A stretch of DNA of 55,667 bases from assembly GCF_029871205.1 (NCBI RefSeq), contig NZ_SSOJ01000044.1, positions 1 to 55,667 of the forward strand, written 5' to 3'. The notes below the pieces were generated by a model. It was not told the origin of the DNA. It was given only the letters and a program-made list of their open reading frames with translations, and ran no database searches. Position 1 is the stretch's first letter, and each line of letters opens with the position of its first letter. The translations under genes were made by a program, and so were the position numbers. Source of the DNA: Pseudomonas sp. BN417. GTDB taxonomy: Bacteria > Pseudomonadota > Gammaproteobacteria > Pseudomonadales > Pseudomonadaceae. Below are positions 25,754 to 34,395 of the stretch, one piece after another.

Positions 25754-26992
25754 ATGGAAGAGGTCGAACTGCGCGAACGGGTCGAGTCGATCTACCGCAG
25801 CGACTCGCGGCGCGTGCTTGCCACCCTGATCCGTCTGCTGGGGGACTTCGATCTGGCCGAGGAAGCCCTGCACGACGCGTTCATCGCCGCCGTGCAGCAA
25901 TGGCCGCGGGACGGCATACCCGCCAACCCGCGAGCCTGGCTGGTGTCGGCGGGGCGTTTCAAGGCCATTGACAGCCTGCGTCGGCGTGCCCGTTTCGACG
26001 CTTCCAAGCGCCACCTGGTGGCGGAGCTGGAAGAGACCGCCAGCGCCTTCGACGAGGGTGAAGACGTGGAGGACGATCGCCTGCGGCTGATCTTCACCTG
26101 CTGCCACCCGGCGTTGCCGGCGGACGCCCAGGTGCCCCTGACCCTGCGCGAGGTCTGCGACCTGAAGACCGAGGAAATCGCCCGGGCGTTCCTCAGCAGC
26201 CCTTCGACCATCGCCCAGCGCATCGTCCGCGCCAAGTCGAAGATCCGTGACGCGGGCATCCCCTACCAGGTGCCGGCCCTGGCCGAGTTGCCGGAGCGCC
26301 TGGATAACGTGCTGCGGGTCATCTACCTGGTGTTCAACGAGGGTTACTCGGCATCGTCCGGCGACTCGCTGACGCGCACCGATCTCTCGGCCGAGGCCAT
26401 CCGCCTGGCCCGGCTGCTTCTCGAACTGCTGCCCGACCCGGAAGTCATGGGCCTGCTGGCGCTGATGCTGCTGCACGATTCGCGCCGTGCCGCGCGCGCC
26501 ACCGCGGACGGCGAGCTGGTGCTGCTTGACCACCAGGACCGCTCCCTGTGGGACCGCGCGCAGATCGCCGAAGGCCTCGCGCTGGTAGGCCAGGCCCTGG
26601 CCAGCCGGCGCATCGGCGCCTATGTACTGCAGGCCGCCATCGCCGCGGTGCATGCTCAGGCACCGGATTCGACGCGTACCGACTGGGGCCAGATAGTCGG
26701 CCTGTACGACGTGCTGCAACGCCTGGTGCAATCGCCAGTGGTCGCCCTCAACCGCGCCGTGGCCATCGCCATGCGTGACGGCCCGGAAGCGGGCCTGGCG
26801 GAAGTGGATGCGCTGCTGGAGGCCGGCGACCTGCGTGACTACCACCTGGCCCATGCGGCCCGTGCCGACTTCTGTCGGCGGCTGGGGCGCAAGGCGGAGG
26901 CGCGTGTTGCCTATCGCAATGCCCTGGCTCTGATTCGCCAGGAACCCGAGCGGCGTTTCATCGAGAAGCGCCTGCGCGAACTGGAAGACTGA
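25754..26992 (+). CDS. ECF42-type RNA polymerase sigma factor with C-terminal extension
   Basis: 412 residues. Regions sigma2 (about 10-80, LGDFDLAEEALHDAFIAAVQ... RAWLVSAGRFKAIDSLRRR) and sigma4 (about 125-170, LTLREVCDLKTEEIARAFLSS) are followed by about 230 residues of helical TPR-like extension. The extension includes LVFNEGYSASSGD and ends near RRFIEKRLRELED. Long ECF sigmas of this kind use the extension instead of an anti-sigma factor. It is in an operon with the YCII gene, and a promoter-like site precedes the next gene. Confidence 0.93.
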   Translation: MEEVELRERVESIYRSDSRRVLATLIRLLGDFDLAEEALHDAFIAAVQQWPRDGIPANPRAWLVSAGRFKAIDSLRRRARFDASKRHLVAELEETASAFDEGEDVEDDRLRLIFTCCHPALPADAQVPLTLREVCDLKTEEIARAFLSSPSTIAQRIVRAKSKIRDAGIPYQVPALAELPERLDNVLRVIYLVFNEGYSASSGDSLTRTDLSAEAIRLARLLLELLPDPEVMGLLALMLLHDSRRAARATADGELVLLDHQDRSLWDRAQIAEGLALVGQALASRRIGAYVLQAAIAAVHAQAPDSTRTDWGQIVGLYDVLQRLVQSPVVALNRAVAIAMRDGPEAGLAEVDALLEAGDLRDYHLAHAARADFCRRLGRKAEARVAYRNALALIRQEPERRFIEKRLRELED

Positions 26993-27023
26993 ACGCGCCG
27001 TTCGTCGCTCGCGGCCCGAGCGG

Positions 27024-27050
27024 TGTCGAAGCCGGGCCCCCGTCCACGAC
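27024..27050 (+). promoter_or_regulatory. Putative ECF42 promoter ahead of the SnoaL-like gene
   Basis: TGTCGA (27024-27029), 17 nt, CGAC (27047-27050), about 63 nt before the start codon. Both elements and the spacing are identical to the site at 25279-25305. Confidence 0.6.
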
Positions 27051-27113
27051 CAGGGATGAACCCCTCCGGCCCGCGCCGGCGGAACCCCTTCCCGGAACCT
27101 CAGGAGATGCACC

Positions 27114-27557
27114 ATGAGCAGCGAAACCCTCAAGGCCACCGCCGAACTGGAAGTGCACGAAGTCTTCAACCAGTGGCTGAAGGCCGCCCGCGTCAAGGAC
27201 GTGGACGGCATCCTCGCCTGCTACGCCGACGAGGTGATCGCCTACGACGCCGTCCTCAAGCTGCAGTTCAAGGGGCTCCAGGAGTACGGCCCGCACTGGC
27301 GCTACTGCATGGAGATGTGCGGCGGCGACGGCATCTTCGAGCCGGCCGAGCCGAGCATCCACGCTGATGCCAACCTGGCCTTCCTCCACTGTCTCGTGCG
27401 CTGCGGCGGCGAGCAGGACGGCGAGGTAAAGACCAGCTGGATGCGCGGCACCCAGTGCTATGTCAGGCGCGATGGGCAGTGGAAGATCGTCCACGAGCAC
27501 TTCTCCGCGCCTTTCGATATGGAAAGCGGCAAGGCCCTGTTCGACCTGCAGCCCTGA
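27114..27557 (+). CDS. SnoaL/DUF4440-like (NTF2-fold) protein
   Basis: 147 residues. The NTF2-like cone fold is indicated by VFNQWLKAARVKDVDGILACYADEVIAYD near the N-terminus and GQWKIVHEHFSAPFDM near the end. Such proteins often lie with ECF42 sigma factors, and a second matching promoter lies directly upstream, so it is probably a target of the sigma factor. GGAG lies about 9 nt before ATG 27114. No catalytic role can be assigned. Confidence 0.85.
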   Translation: MSSETLKATAELEVHEVFNQWLKAARVKDVDGILACYADEVIAYDAVLKLQFKGLQEYGPHWRYCMEMCGGDGIFEPAEPSIHADANLAFLHCLVRCGGEQDGEVKTSWMRGTQCYVRRDGQWKIVHEHFSAPFDMESGKALFDLQP

Positions 27558-27576
27558 TCGGCATGGAAAAATCGCA

Positions 27577-27669
27577 GGAGTGAGCTTGCTCGCGAATGGC
27601 CGTTCGCGAGCAAGCTCGCTCCCATGGGCAGGCCTGCGGCCCTCTTTCGCGAATGAATTCGCCCCCACA
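27577..27669. repeat. Composite repeat: REP-like palindrome plus half of family A
   Basis: 27577-27624 is a REP-like inverted repeat (GGAGTGAGCTTGCTCGCGAA and its complement). It is followed at 27649-27669 by the right arm only of family A (GCGAATGAATTCGCCCCCACA). This looks like a chimera of two repeat families between the SnoaL-like and LysR genes. Confidence 0.8.
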
Positions 27670-27731
27670 GGAATCCAAGGCCGGGCCCACCGGCTAAACT
27701 CCCGCCTTCCCGCCCTGCCCCGAGCTAGTCC

Positions 27732-28592
27732 ATGGATATCGACCTGGCACGCACCTTCCTGGAAATCGTTCGTTCCGGCAGCTTCGTCGCCGCTGCCGAG
27801 CGCCTGCACGTCACCCAGACCACCATCACCGCGCGGGTGCAGAACCTGGAGCAGCAGCTGGATTGCCGGCTCTTCGTGCGCAACCGCGCTGGTGCGCGGC
27901 TGACCGCCGATGGTGAGGTGTTCGTCGCCTACGCCAACCAGCTGTTGCAGACCTGGGAGGCCGCGCGGCGTGACCTGCCCTTGCCCGAGGGTTATCGCGA
28001 CGTGCTCAACCTGGGCGGTGAGATGAGCCTGTGCAGCCCGCTGGTGCTCAACTGGGTGATCCGCCTGCGCGAACGCATGCCGGCCCATGCGGTGCGCGCC
28101 GAGGTCGGCGAGGCAGGTCACCTGCAGCAGCAACTGCAGAGCGGCGTGCTGGATGCGGCGCTGGTCTACCGGCCCGACTACTGGCCGGGCCTGCAAGTGG
28201 AACTCCTGATGGAGGAGAAGCTTATCCAGGTCCGTTCGGCGACCAACCCCGAGCCCTACATCTACAACGACTGGGGCCCCGAGTTCCGCCAGCGCCACGA
28301 CGCCGCGCTACCCGAGAAGGCCAGCGCCGTCCTGGCCACCAACCTCGGCCCGCTGGCGCTGCACTACATCCTGCAATGCGGCGGCTCCGGCTATTTCCGT
28401 ACTCGCGTGGTACAGGGGCACCTGGACAGCGGCGAACTGGAGCGGGTGGAGAAGGCGCCGGAATTCACCTATCCCACCTACCTGGTCTATTCCCGCGAGA
28501 AGGATTCCCCAGCCCTGCGCCAGGCCATCGAGGTGTTGCGCGAGGTGGTGGCCGAGGACATCGACTGGTCGCGGCGCTGGGACCCGATCTAG
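27732..28592 (+). CDS. LysR-family transcriptional regulator
   Basis: 286 residues. The N-terminal HTH is at about 3-60 (ARTFLEIVRSGSFVAAAERL, HVTQTTITARVQNLEQQL). An effector domain with a Trp/Tyr-rich middle follows (YRPDYWPGLQVELLMEEKLIQ, YIYNDWGPEF). No divergent partner is present: the upstream side is repeats and the downstream gene is convergent. Its target may therefore lie elsewhere. Confidence 0.9.
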   Translation: MDIDLARTFLEIVRSGSFVAAAERLHVTQTTITARVQNLEQQLDCRLFVRNRAGARLTADGEVFVAYANQLLQTWEAARRDLPLPEGYRDVLNLGGEMSLCSPLVLNWVIRLRERMPAHAVRAEVGEAGHLQQQLQSGVLDAALVYRPDYWPGLQVELLMEEKLIQVRSATNPEPYIYNDWGPEFRQRHDAALPEKASAVLATNLGPLALHYILQCGGSGYFRTRVVQGHLDSGELERVEKAPEFTYPTYLVYSREKDSPALRQAIEVLREVVAEDIDWSRRWDPI

Positions 28593-28607
28593 CGACGGTC
28601 CCTGCGG

Positions 28608-28847
28608 GTAGGGTGCGCCGCGCGCACCGGAATATCCGTGCCGAGTCGCTGGTGCGCACAGCGCACCCTACTGTTTAACTCGCCAGGACTGCAGGATGGG
28701 TTGAGGAACGAAACCCATCATCCGTAGCCCGGTGCCGAGCCGTAGGGTGGATAGAAGAGCGCTATCCACCCGACATGCTGGGGGTAGGGTGCGCCACGCG
28801 CACCGCAAATCCCGTGCCGAGCCTCTGGTGCGCACAGCGCACCCTAC
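28608..28847. repeat. Cluster of family B and other palindromes at a convergent gene end
   Basis: Two family B copies (28608-28671 and 28784-28847) bracket two further hairpins: GATGGGTT/AACCCATC (28695-28719) and GGGTGGATA/TATCCACCC (28745-28771). The whole 258-nt gap between the LysR gene and the HPP gene is made of such elements, with no gene. Confidence 0.88.
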
Positions 28848-28850
28848 TCG

Positions 28851-30020
28851 CTAGCTCGCCAGTTTCAGCGCGGCCGGCTGCTGGTGCAGGTCCTTGAGCC
28901 AGTTACGGTAGAGCGCGGCGATCAGGTCGCTCTGGCTGACGATACCCACCACGCGGCCGCCGTCATCCAGCACCGGCAGGCAGTGCAGGCCCTGGTCGGA
29001 CAGCAGCGAGACCAGTTCCACCACCGGTGTATCCACGGTTACGCAACGCACCGGGCGGGTCATCAACCTGGATACCGGCGCTTCGCGACGGGCTAGGAAG
29101 CGCTCGGCCAGGGTGCGGGGCGCCGTGCCGGCGGCATGCCCGAGCAGGTCGGACAGGGTCAGGATGCCCACCAGCCGCTGCTTGTCGTCGAGCACCGGCA
29201 AGGCCTTCAGGTGATGGCGATCGAGCAGCCGCCAGGCGTCGCTGATCGGTGCCTCCGGCGTGATGGTGCGCAGGTCGCGGGACATGATCCGCGCCGCCCG
29301 CAGGTCGCCCATGGCGCGCCGCAGGGCATGTTTCTCGGTGAGCTGGAGCAAGCGCTGGAGGTCGTCGCGGGTGACATCGACGAAGCCGCCGAACTCGGCC
29401 AGGGCACGGTCCAGGTCGACTTCGGCGAAGCCATTGCGCTCACCCGGTAGCGGGTCGGCGGTCAGGTGCGGGCCACTGGCCAGTTGCGCCGGCTTGCGCG
29501 GGTAAGGCGTGCCGCTGAGGTTATTGAACACCAGCGCGGTGCCCACCAGCAGCAGCGAACCCAGCAGCACGGGCAGAAGCAGATGCCACCCCTGCTCGGC
29601 GAAGAGCGGGCCACCCAGGGCTGTGCCCAGGGCTACCGCGCAGCTCGGCGGATGCAGGCAGCGCAGGGCCTGCATACCCACCAGGGTCAGGCCGAAGGCC
29701 AGCGCGGCGGTCGGCAACGGCGGCAGGCCCCAGTGGCCTACGAGCAGGCCGATGGCTGCGGCCAGCACATTGCCCGCAACCACGGGCCAGGGTTGGGCCA
29801 CGGGGCTCGAGGTCACGGCGAAGAGCAGCAAGGATGAAGCGGCGAAGGGGGCGGCCAGGCGTAAAGCCAGGTCCGCACCGTATAGCCGGGAGCAGACGAA
29901 GGCGGCCAGGGCGACGGCGATGCAGCCGCCCAGGGCGGCACGCAGCCACTCCCGCGGAGGGGCGTTGTTCGCATCCGGCAGCAGGCGCTGCAGCCAGAGG
30001 CGCAGAGGGTTCTTGGGCAT
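28851..30020 (-). CDS. HPP-family membrane protein with two CBS domains
   Basis: 389 residues. The N-terminal part has about four membrane segments of the HPP family, with the signature ALRCLHPPSCAVAL (about 118-131). The C-terminal half holds two CBS domains (IMSRDLRTITPEAPISDAWRLL and VSRLMTRPVRCVTVDTPVVELV), which usually bind adenosine nucleotides. HPP proteins have been linked to nitrite transport in plants and cyanobacteria; the substrate here is not evident. I take the ATG at 30020; an upstream extension (to 30254) is low complexity and unlikely. No clear ribosome site is seen. Confidence 0.85.
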   Translation of the reverse strand: MPKNPLRLWLQRLLPDANNAPPREWLRAALGGCIAVALAAFVCSRLYGADLALRLAAPFAASSLLLFAVTSSPVAQPWPVVAGNVLAAAIGLLVGHWGLPPLPTAALAFGLTLVGMQALRCLHPPSCAVALGTALGGPLFAEQGWHLLLPVLLGSLLLVGTALVFNNLSGTPYPRKPAQLASGPHLTADPLPGERNGFAEVDLDRALAEFGGFVDVTRDDLQRLLQLTEKHALRRAMGDLRAARIMSRDLRTITPEAPISDAWRLLDRHHLKALPVLDDKQRLVGILTLSDLLGHAAGTAPRTLAERFLARREAPVSRLMTRPVRCVTVDTPVVELVSLLSDQGLHCLPVLDDGGRVVGIVSQSDLIAALYRNWLKDLHQQPAALKLAS

Positions 30021-30455
30021 GTGACGGTACTGGGCAGTTGATAAAGGGAGAGGCCCCTGAGGCCCCTCAATCCCACCGGGGTGGGGGCTCCATCCTTGGA
30101 TATGGAAACGTCTTTTTCTCGCGCGCGGTTCCTCGGGAGGCTTGCTTGTGCAAGCCCCGGCCGGGCCGGGCGTCGGGATGTCGAGCATGCTAAGGGGCGG
30201 GCTGGGTAGCGGGCCAATGAATGTTATTGGAGTTTGAGTGCGGAAATTTTGCATTAAACGTCATGCGGCCAGGTGTTGCGCCAGCAACACCTGGCCAGCA
30301 AGTTGCCTGCTTAATTCGCTCGGCGTTGTTGAGTGTTTTTTATAACTAATTGAATTTAAAGGATAAATAATTCAGGCATGGGTTGTGCTTTATCCCTCTG
30401 CATGCAAGGCCGCGACTGTCCGCGGCGAGACATCCAGGGAAGAGAGCCTTACCCC
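30021..30455. other. 435-nt intergenic region with a hairpin and an AT-rich promoter zone
   Basis: 30267-30279 and 30284-30296 form a perfect 13-bp hairpin (GGCCAGGTGTTGC and complement) with no T-run on either strand. 30310-30380 is markedly AT-rich (TTTTTTATAACTAATTG...), in strong contrast to its surroundings, and probably holds the promoter and activator site of the sulfur operon. A leader of about 75 nt follows. Confidence 0.6.
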
Positions 30456-31691
30456 ATGACAATCGAAACCGCACCCAAGGTATTGCGTGACGAAGCCCCG
30501 CCCTTGCTCCCAGCGGCGCTGATCGAGAACGACGCACAGGCCCTGCGCGCCGCGCACGAGGTGGCGAAGCAGGCGAGGATCGACGCCGCGAAACGCGACC
30601 GTGAGCGCCTTCTGCCCTGGCGCGAACTGGAGCTCTTCACCCACCTGGGTCTGGGCGCCATCCGCATTCCCCGGCAATACGGCGGGGCGGAGGTGTCCCA
30701 CGTCACCCTGGCCGAGGTGTTCCGCATCATCTGCGCCGCAGACCCGGCCCTGGGGCAGATCCCGCAGAACCAGTTCGGCCTGCTCAGTGTGATCGACAGC
30801 GTCGGCAGCGAGGCGCAGAAGCGCAAGGTCTACGCCGGCATCATCGACGGGCGTCGGCTGGCCAATGCCGGTCCCGAGCGCAATACGAAGCACACGCTGG
30901 AGATCAATGCGCGCATCCGCCGTGGCGAGCAGGGCCTGGCGGTCAGCGGCGAGAAGTTCTATTCCACCGGCGCGCTCTTCGCACACTGGGTGGCGGTCAA
31001 GGCCGTCGATGACGACGGCGTCGGCGTGCTCGGCCTGGTTGAGCGCGGCGTGCCGGGCTTGCGCATAGTCGATGACTGGTCCGGTTTCGGTCAGCGCACT
31101 ACCGCCAGTGGCAGCGTGCTGCTGGACAACGCACCGGTGGCCGACGACCTGGTCTTCCTCAACAGCCGACTGGCCAAGGAGCCGAGTATCCAGGGCGCCC
31201 TGTCGCAGCTGATCCAGGCCGCCATCGATGCCGGTATTGCCGAGGCTGCCATCGACGACGCCATCGCCTTCATCCGCGAGCGCTCGCGTCCCTGGGTGGA
31301 CGCCGGCGTCGAACGGGCCAGCGAGGAGCTCTACAGCATCGCCGAGATCGGCCGCCTCAAGGTCGAGCTGAATGCCGCCAATGCCTTGCTGGAGCGGGCC
31401 GGGCAGGTGCTCGACGAAGTGGCCGCCGCGCCCATCGACGACGAGTCCGCCGCCCGCGCCTCCATCGCCGTGGCCGAGGCCAAGGTGCTGACCACCGAGA
31501 TCGCCCTCGCCGCCAGCGAGAAGCTGTTCGAGCTGGCCGGCAGCCGCGCCACCCTGGCCGAGTTCAACCTCGACCGCCACTGGCGCAACGCCCGCGTCCA
31601 CACCCTGCACGACCCGGTGCGCTGGAAGGTCCAGGCAGTCGGTGCCTACCACCTCAACGGGGCCAGGCCGGCCCGTCATTCCTGGATCTGA
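30456..31691 (+). CDS. sfnB: SfnB-family sulfur-acquisition flavin oxidoreductase (first paralog)
   Basis: 411 residues with the acyl-CoA-dehydrogenase fold of SfnB/MsuC/DszC-type FMN enzymes. Blocks: ELFTHLGLGAIRIPRQYGGAE, FRIICAADPALGQIPQNQFG, KFYSTGALFAHWV, DDWSGFGQRTTASGS, the C-terminal DRHWRNARVHTLHDPVRWK. These oxygenases act on sulfones or related organosulfur compounds with reduced flavin supplied by a partner. The first gene of the operon starts at ATG 30456. It is a clear paralog of the next gene. Confidence 0.9.
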   Translation: MTIETAPKVLRDEAPPLLPAALIENDAQALRAAHEVAKQARIDAAKRDRERLLPWRELELFTHLGLGAIRIPRQYGGAEVSHVTLAEVFRIICAADPALGQIPQNQFGLLSVIDSVGSEAQKRKVYAGIIDGRRLANAGPERNTKHTLEINARIRRGEQGLAVSGEKFYSTGALFAHWVAVKAVDDDGVGVLGLVERGVPGLRIVDDWSGFGQRTTASGSVLLDNAPVADDLVFLNSRLAKEPSIQGALSQLIQAAIDAGIAEAAIDDAIAFIRERSRPWVDAGVERASEELYSIAEIGRLKVELNAANALLERAGQVLDEVAAAPIDDESAARASIAVAEAKVLTTEIALAASEKLFELAGSRATLAEFNLDRHWRNARVHTLHDPVRWKVQAVGAYHLNGARPARHSWI

Positions 31692-31701
31692 GGAGCCCGC
31701 C

Positions 31702-32910
31702 ATGACTTCACTGCAAGCAGCCCCCAAGGCCAGCGTCGCGATCATTCGTGACGATGCCGAAGCCCTCGAGGTGGCACGCCGTATCGCCGCCGAATTCAAG
31801 CCCGGCGCCGCCGAGCGCGACCGTGACCGGCGTCTGCCCCATGAAGAGCTGGAAGCCTTCAGCCGCTCCGGCCTGTGGGGTATCAGCGTGCCACGCGAAT
31901 ACGGTGGCGCCGGGGTGTCCCGCGTCACCCTGGCGCGGGTCATCGCCATCATCAGCGCCGCGGATGCCTCCCTCGGGCAGATCCCGCAGAACCATTTCTA
32001 TGCCCTGGAAGTCCTGCGGGTGAATGGCGGCAAGACCCAGCAGCGGCGCCTGTTCGCCGCCGCCCTGGCGGGTGAACGCTTCGGTAACGCCCTGGCCGAG
32101 ATCGGTACCCGTACCGCCAATGACCGCAACACCCGGCTGATCAAGGAAGGCGCCGGCTACCGCATCCATGGCCGCAAGTTCTATTGCACCGGCGCCCTCT
32201 ACGCCCACCGCGTGCCCACCCTGGTGGTGGCCGAGGACGGCCACCAGTACCTGGCCTTCGTGGCCCGCAGCGCCCCGGGGCTGACGGTGATCGACGACTG
32301 GTCCGGCTTCGGCCAGCGCACCACCGGCAGCGGTTCGGTGGTCTTCGACAATGTGCCGGTCAGGACCGAGGACCTGGTGTCCTTCCAGGCCGCCTTCGAA
32401 CGGCCCACCACGGTCGGCCCCTTCGCCCAGATCCTGCATGCCGCCATCGACGCCGGCATCGCCCGCGCCGCCTATGAGGATGCCCTGGAGTTCGTCCGCA
32501 CCCGCTCGCGGCCCTGGATCGACGCGGGGGTGGAGAAGGCCAGCGACGATCCGCTGGCCATCCAGGAGTTCGGCCGCCTGGCCATCCGCCTGCATGCCGC
32601 CGAAGCCATCCTCGACCGCGCCGGGCGCCTGCTGGATGCCGCCACCGCCGAACCGAACGCCGAGACCGTGGCTGCAGCCTCCATAGGCGTGGCCGAGGCC
32701 CGCGCCCTGACCACCGAGGTGTCCCTGGCCGCCGGCAGCAAGCTGTTCGAACTCTCCGGCACCCGCGCCAGCCTGGCCGAGCACAACCTCGACCGCCACT
32801 GGCGCAACGCCCGCGTGCACACCCTGCACGACCCGGTGCGCTGGAAGTACCACGCGGTGGGCAATTACTACCTCAACGGCCAATTGCCGCCACGCCGGGG
32901 GACCATCTGA
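31702..32910 (+). CDS. sfnB: SfnB-family sulfur-acquisition flavin oxidoreductase (second paralog)
   Basis: 402 residues and close in sequence and order of motifs to the gene 10 nt upstream (shared ADASLGQIPQN, KFYCTGALYAH, DDWSGFGQRTTGSGS, DRHWRNARVHTLHDPVRWK). GAGGAG lies 7 nt before ATG 31702. The stop overlaps the monooxygenase start by one base (TGATG). The two copies may act on different substrates, form a hetero-oligomer, or be recent redundancy. Confidence 0.9.
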   Translation: MTSLQAAPKASVAIIRDDAEALEVARRIAAEFKPGAAERDRDRRLPHEELEAFSRSGLWGISVPREYGGAGVSRVTLARVIAIISAADASLGQIPQNHFYALEVLRVNGGKTQQRRLFAAALAGERFGNALAEIGTRTANDRNTRLIKEGAGYRIHGRKFYCTGALYAHRVPTLVVAEDGHQYLAFVARSAPGLTVIDDWSGFGQRTTGSGSVVFDNVPVRTEDLVSFQAAFERPTTVGPFAQILHAAIDAGIARAAYEDALEFVRTRSRPWIDAGVEKASDDPLAIQEFGRLAIRLHAAEAILDRAGRLLDAATAEPNAETVAAASIGVAEARALTTEVSLAAGSKLFELSGTRASLAEHNLDRHWRNARVHTLHDPVRWKYHAVGNYYLNGQLPPRRGTI

Positions 32911-34358
32911 TGGCGCGCAAGCCGATACTCCTCAATGCCTTCAACATGAACTGCGTGGGGCATATCAACCACGGTCTCTGGACCCACCCGCGGGATTGCT
33001 CGACCGACTACCGCAAGCTTTCCTACTGGACCGAACTGGCCCAACTGCTGGAGCGCGGCCTGTTCGACGGGCTGTTCCTGGCGGACATAGTGGGCGTCTA
33101 CGACGTCTACCAGGGCGGTGCCGACCTGACCCTGAAGGAGAGCATCCAGCTGCCGGTCAACGATCCGCTGCTACTGGTTTCCGCCATGGCCGGGGTGACC
33201 CGCCATCTGGGCTTCGGCGTAACGGCCAACCTGAGCTACGACGCGCCCTATCTGTTCGCCCGGCGCATGTCGACCCTGGATCACCTCAGCGAAGGCCGGG
33301 TGGGCTGGAACATCGTCACCGGCTACCTGGAAAGCGCCGCCCGCGCCATGGGCCTGCAGCAGCAGGTGGAGCACGACCGCCGCTACGACCAGGCCGACGA
33401 GTACCTGGAGGTGCTCTACAAGCTCTGGGAGGGCAGCTGGGAGGAGGACGCGGTGATCACTGACCGCCAGCGGCGCATCTACGCCCGGCCGGACAAGGTG
33501 CACAAGGTGAGCCACCGTGGCGAGTTCTTCAACGTCGAGGGCTACCACCTCTGCGAGCCTTCGCCCCAGCGCACCCCGGTGCTGTTCCAGGCCGGCTCAT
33601 CGACGCGGGGCCTGCGTTTTGCCGGCGAGCATGCCGAGTGCGTGTTCATCAGCGGCAACAACAAGGCCGCCACCCGCGCTCAGGTGGACAAGGTCCGCGC
33701 CGCAGCGTTGGCCGCCGGTCGTGATCCCCATGGGGTGAAAGTGTTCATGGGTATCAGCGTGATAGTCGCGCCCACCGAGGCCGAGGCCCGCGCCAGGCAT
33801 GCCGAGTACCTGGCCTACGCCAGCGCCGAGGCCGGCGTGGCCCACTTCGCCAGCTCAACCGGCATCGATTTCGCCCGTTTCGCCCTGGACGAGCCGATTC
33901 CCTACGTGAAGACCAACGCCATCGAATCAGCCGCCAGCAAGCTCAAGGACAACAGCCTGACCCGGCGCCAGTTGCTGGAGCAGCACGCCCTGGGCGGGCG
34001 CTACATCCTGCTGGTGGGCTCGCCTACCCAGGTGGCCGACGAGTTGCTGAGCTGGGTCGACGAAACCGGCCTGGACGGCTTCAACCTCACCCGCATCGTC
34101 GCCCCGGAAAGCTACGCCGACTTCATCGACCTGGTGGTGCCGGAACTGCAGGCGCGCGGTGCTTACAAGACCGCGTATGCGGAGGGCAGCCTGCGCCACA
34201 AGCTGTTTGGCGCCGGGGACCGGTTGCCTCGGACGCATCCCGGGGCGCGCTTTTCTGTGGGGGCGAATTCATTCGCTGAGGAGCGCGCAGTGCTCCCTGA
34301 AAGCTCCATAGGCAGGCCTTCGGCCCGCTTAGCGAATGAATTCGCCCCCACAAGGTAA
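32910..34358 (+). CDS. NtaA/SnaA/DszA-family FMN-dependent monooxygenase
   Basis: 482 residues of the bacterial-luciferase-like family (NtaA/SnaA/DszA/SoxA): FDGLFLADIVGVYDVYQGG, GFGVTANLSYDAPYLFARRMSTLDHLSEGRVGWNIVTG, VLFQAGSSTRGLRFAGEHAECVF. It should oxidise a sulfone- or polyaminocarboxylate-like substrate with FMNH2. Family members usually end near residue 450. Here about the last 34 residues (from SVGANSF to ANEFAPTR) are encoded by palindromic repeat copy 2, so the native stop has been lost. It overlaps the second sfnB-like gene. Confidence 0.9.
   Translation: MARKPILLNAFNMNCVGHINHGLWTHPRDCSTDYRKLSYWTELAQLLERGLFDGLFLADIVGVYDVYQGGADLTLKESIQLPVNDPLLLVSAMAGVTRHLGFGVTANLSYDAPYLFARRMSTLDHLSEGRVGWNIVTGYLESAARAMGLQQQVEHDRRYDQADEYLEVLYKLWEGSWEEDAVITDRQRRIYARPDKVHKVSHRGEFFNVEGYHLCEPSPQRTPVLFQAGSSTRGLRFAGEHAECVFISGNNKAATRAQVDKVRAAALAAGRDPHGVKVFMGISVIVAPTEAEARARHAEYLAYASAEAGVAHFASSTGIDFARFALDEPIPYVKTNAIESAASKLKDNSLTRRQLLEQHALGGRYILLVGSPTQVADELLSWVDETGLDGFNLTRIVAPESYADFIDLVVPELQARGAYKTAYAEGSLRHKLFGAGDRLPRTHPGARFSVGANSFAEERAVLPESSIGRPSARLANEFAPTR
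34256..34352. repeat. Family A palindromic repeat, copy 2 (inside a coding 3' end)
   Basis: Arms TGTGGGGGCGAATTC and GAATTCGCCCCCACA as in copy 1. The FMN monooxygenase frame runs through almost the entire element and stops at TAA 34356-34358. Confidence 0.92.
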
Positions 34359-34395
34359 ATGCCAACCCATTCCCCTTTGCTCAAGGACCACACCC

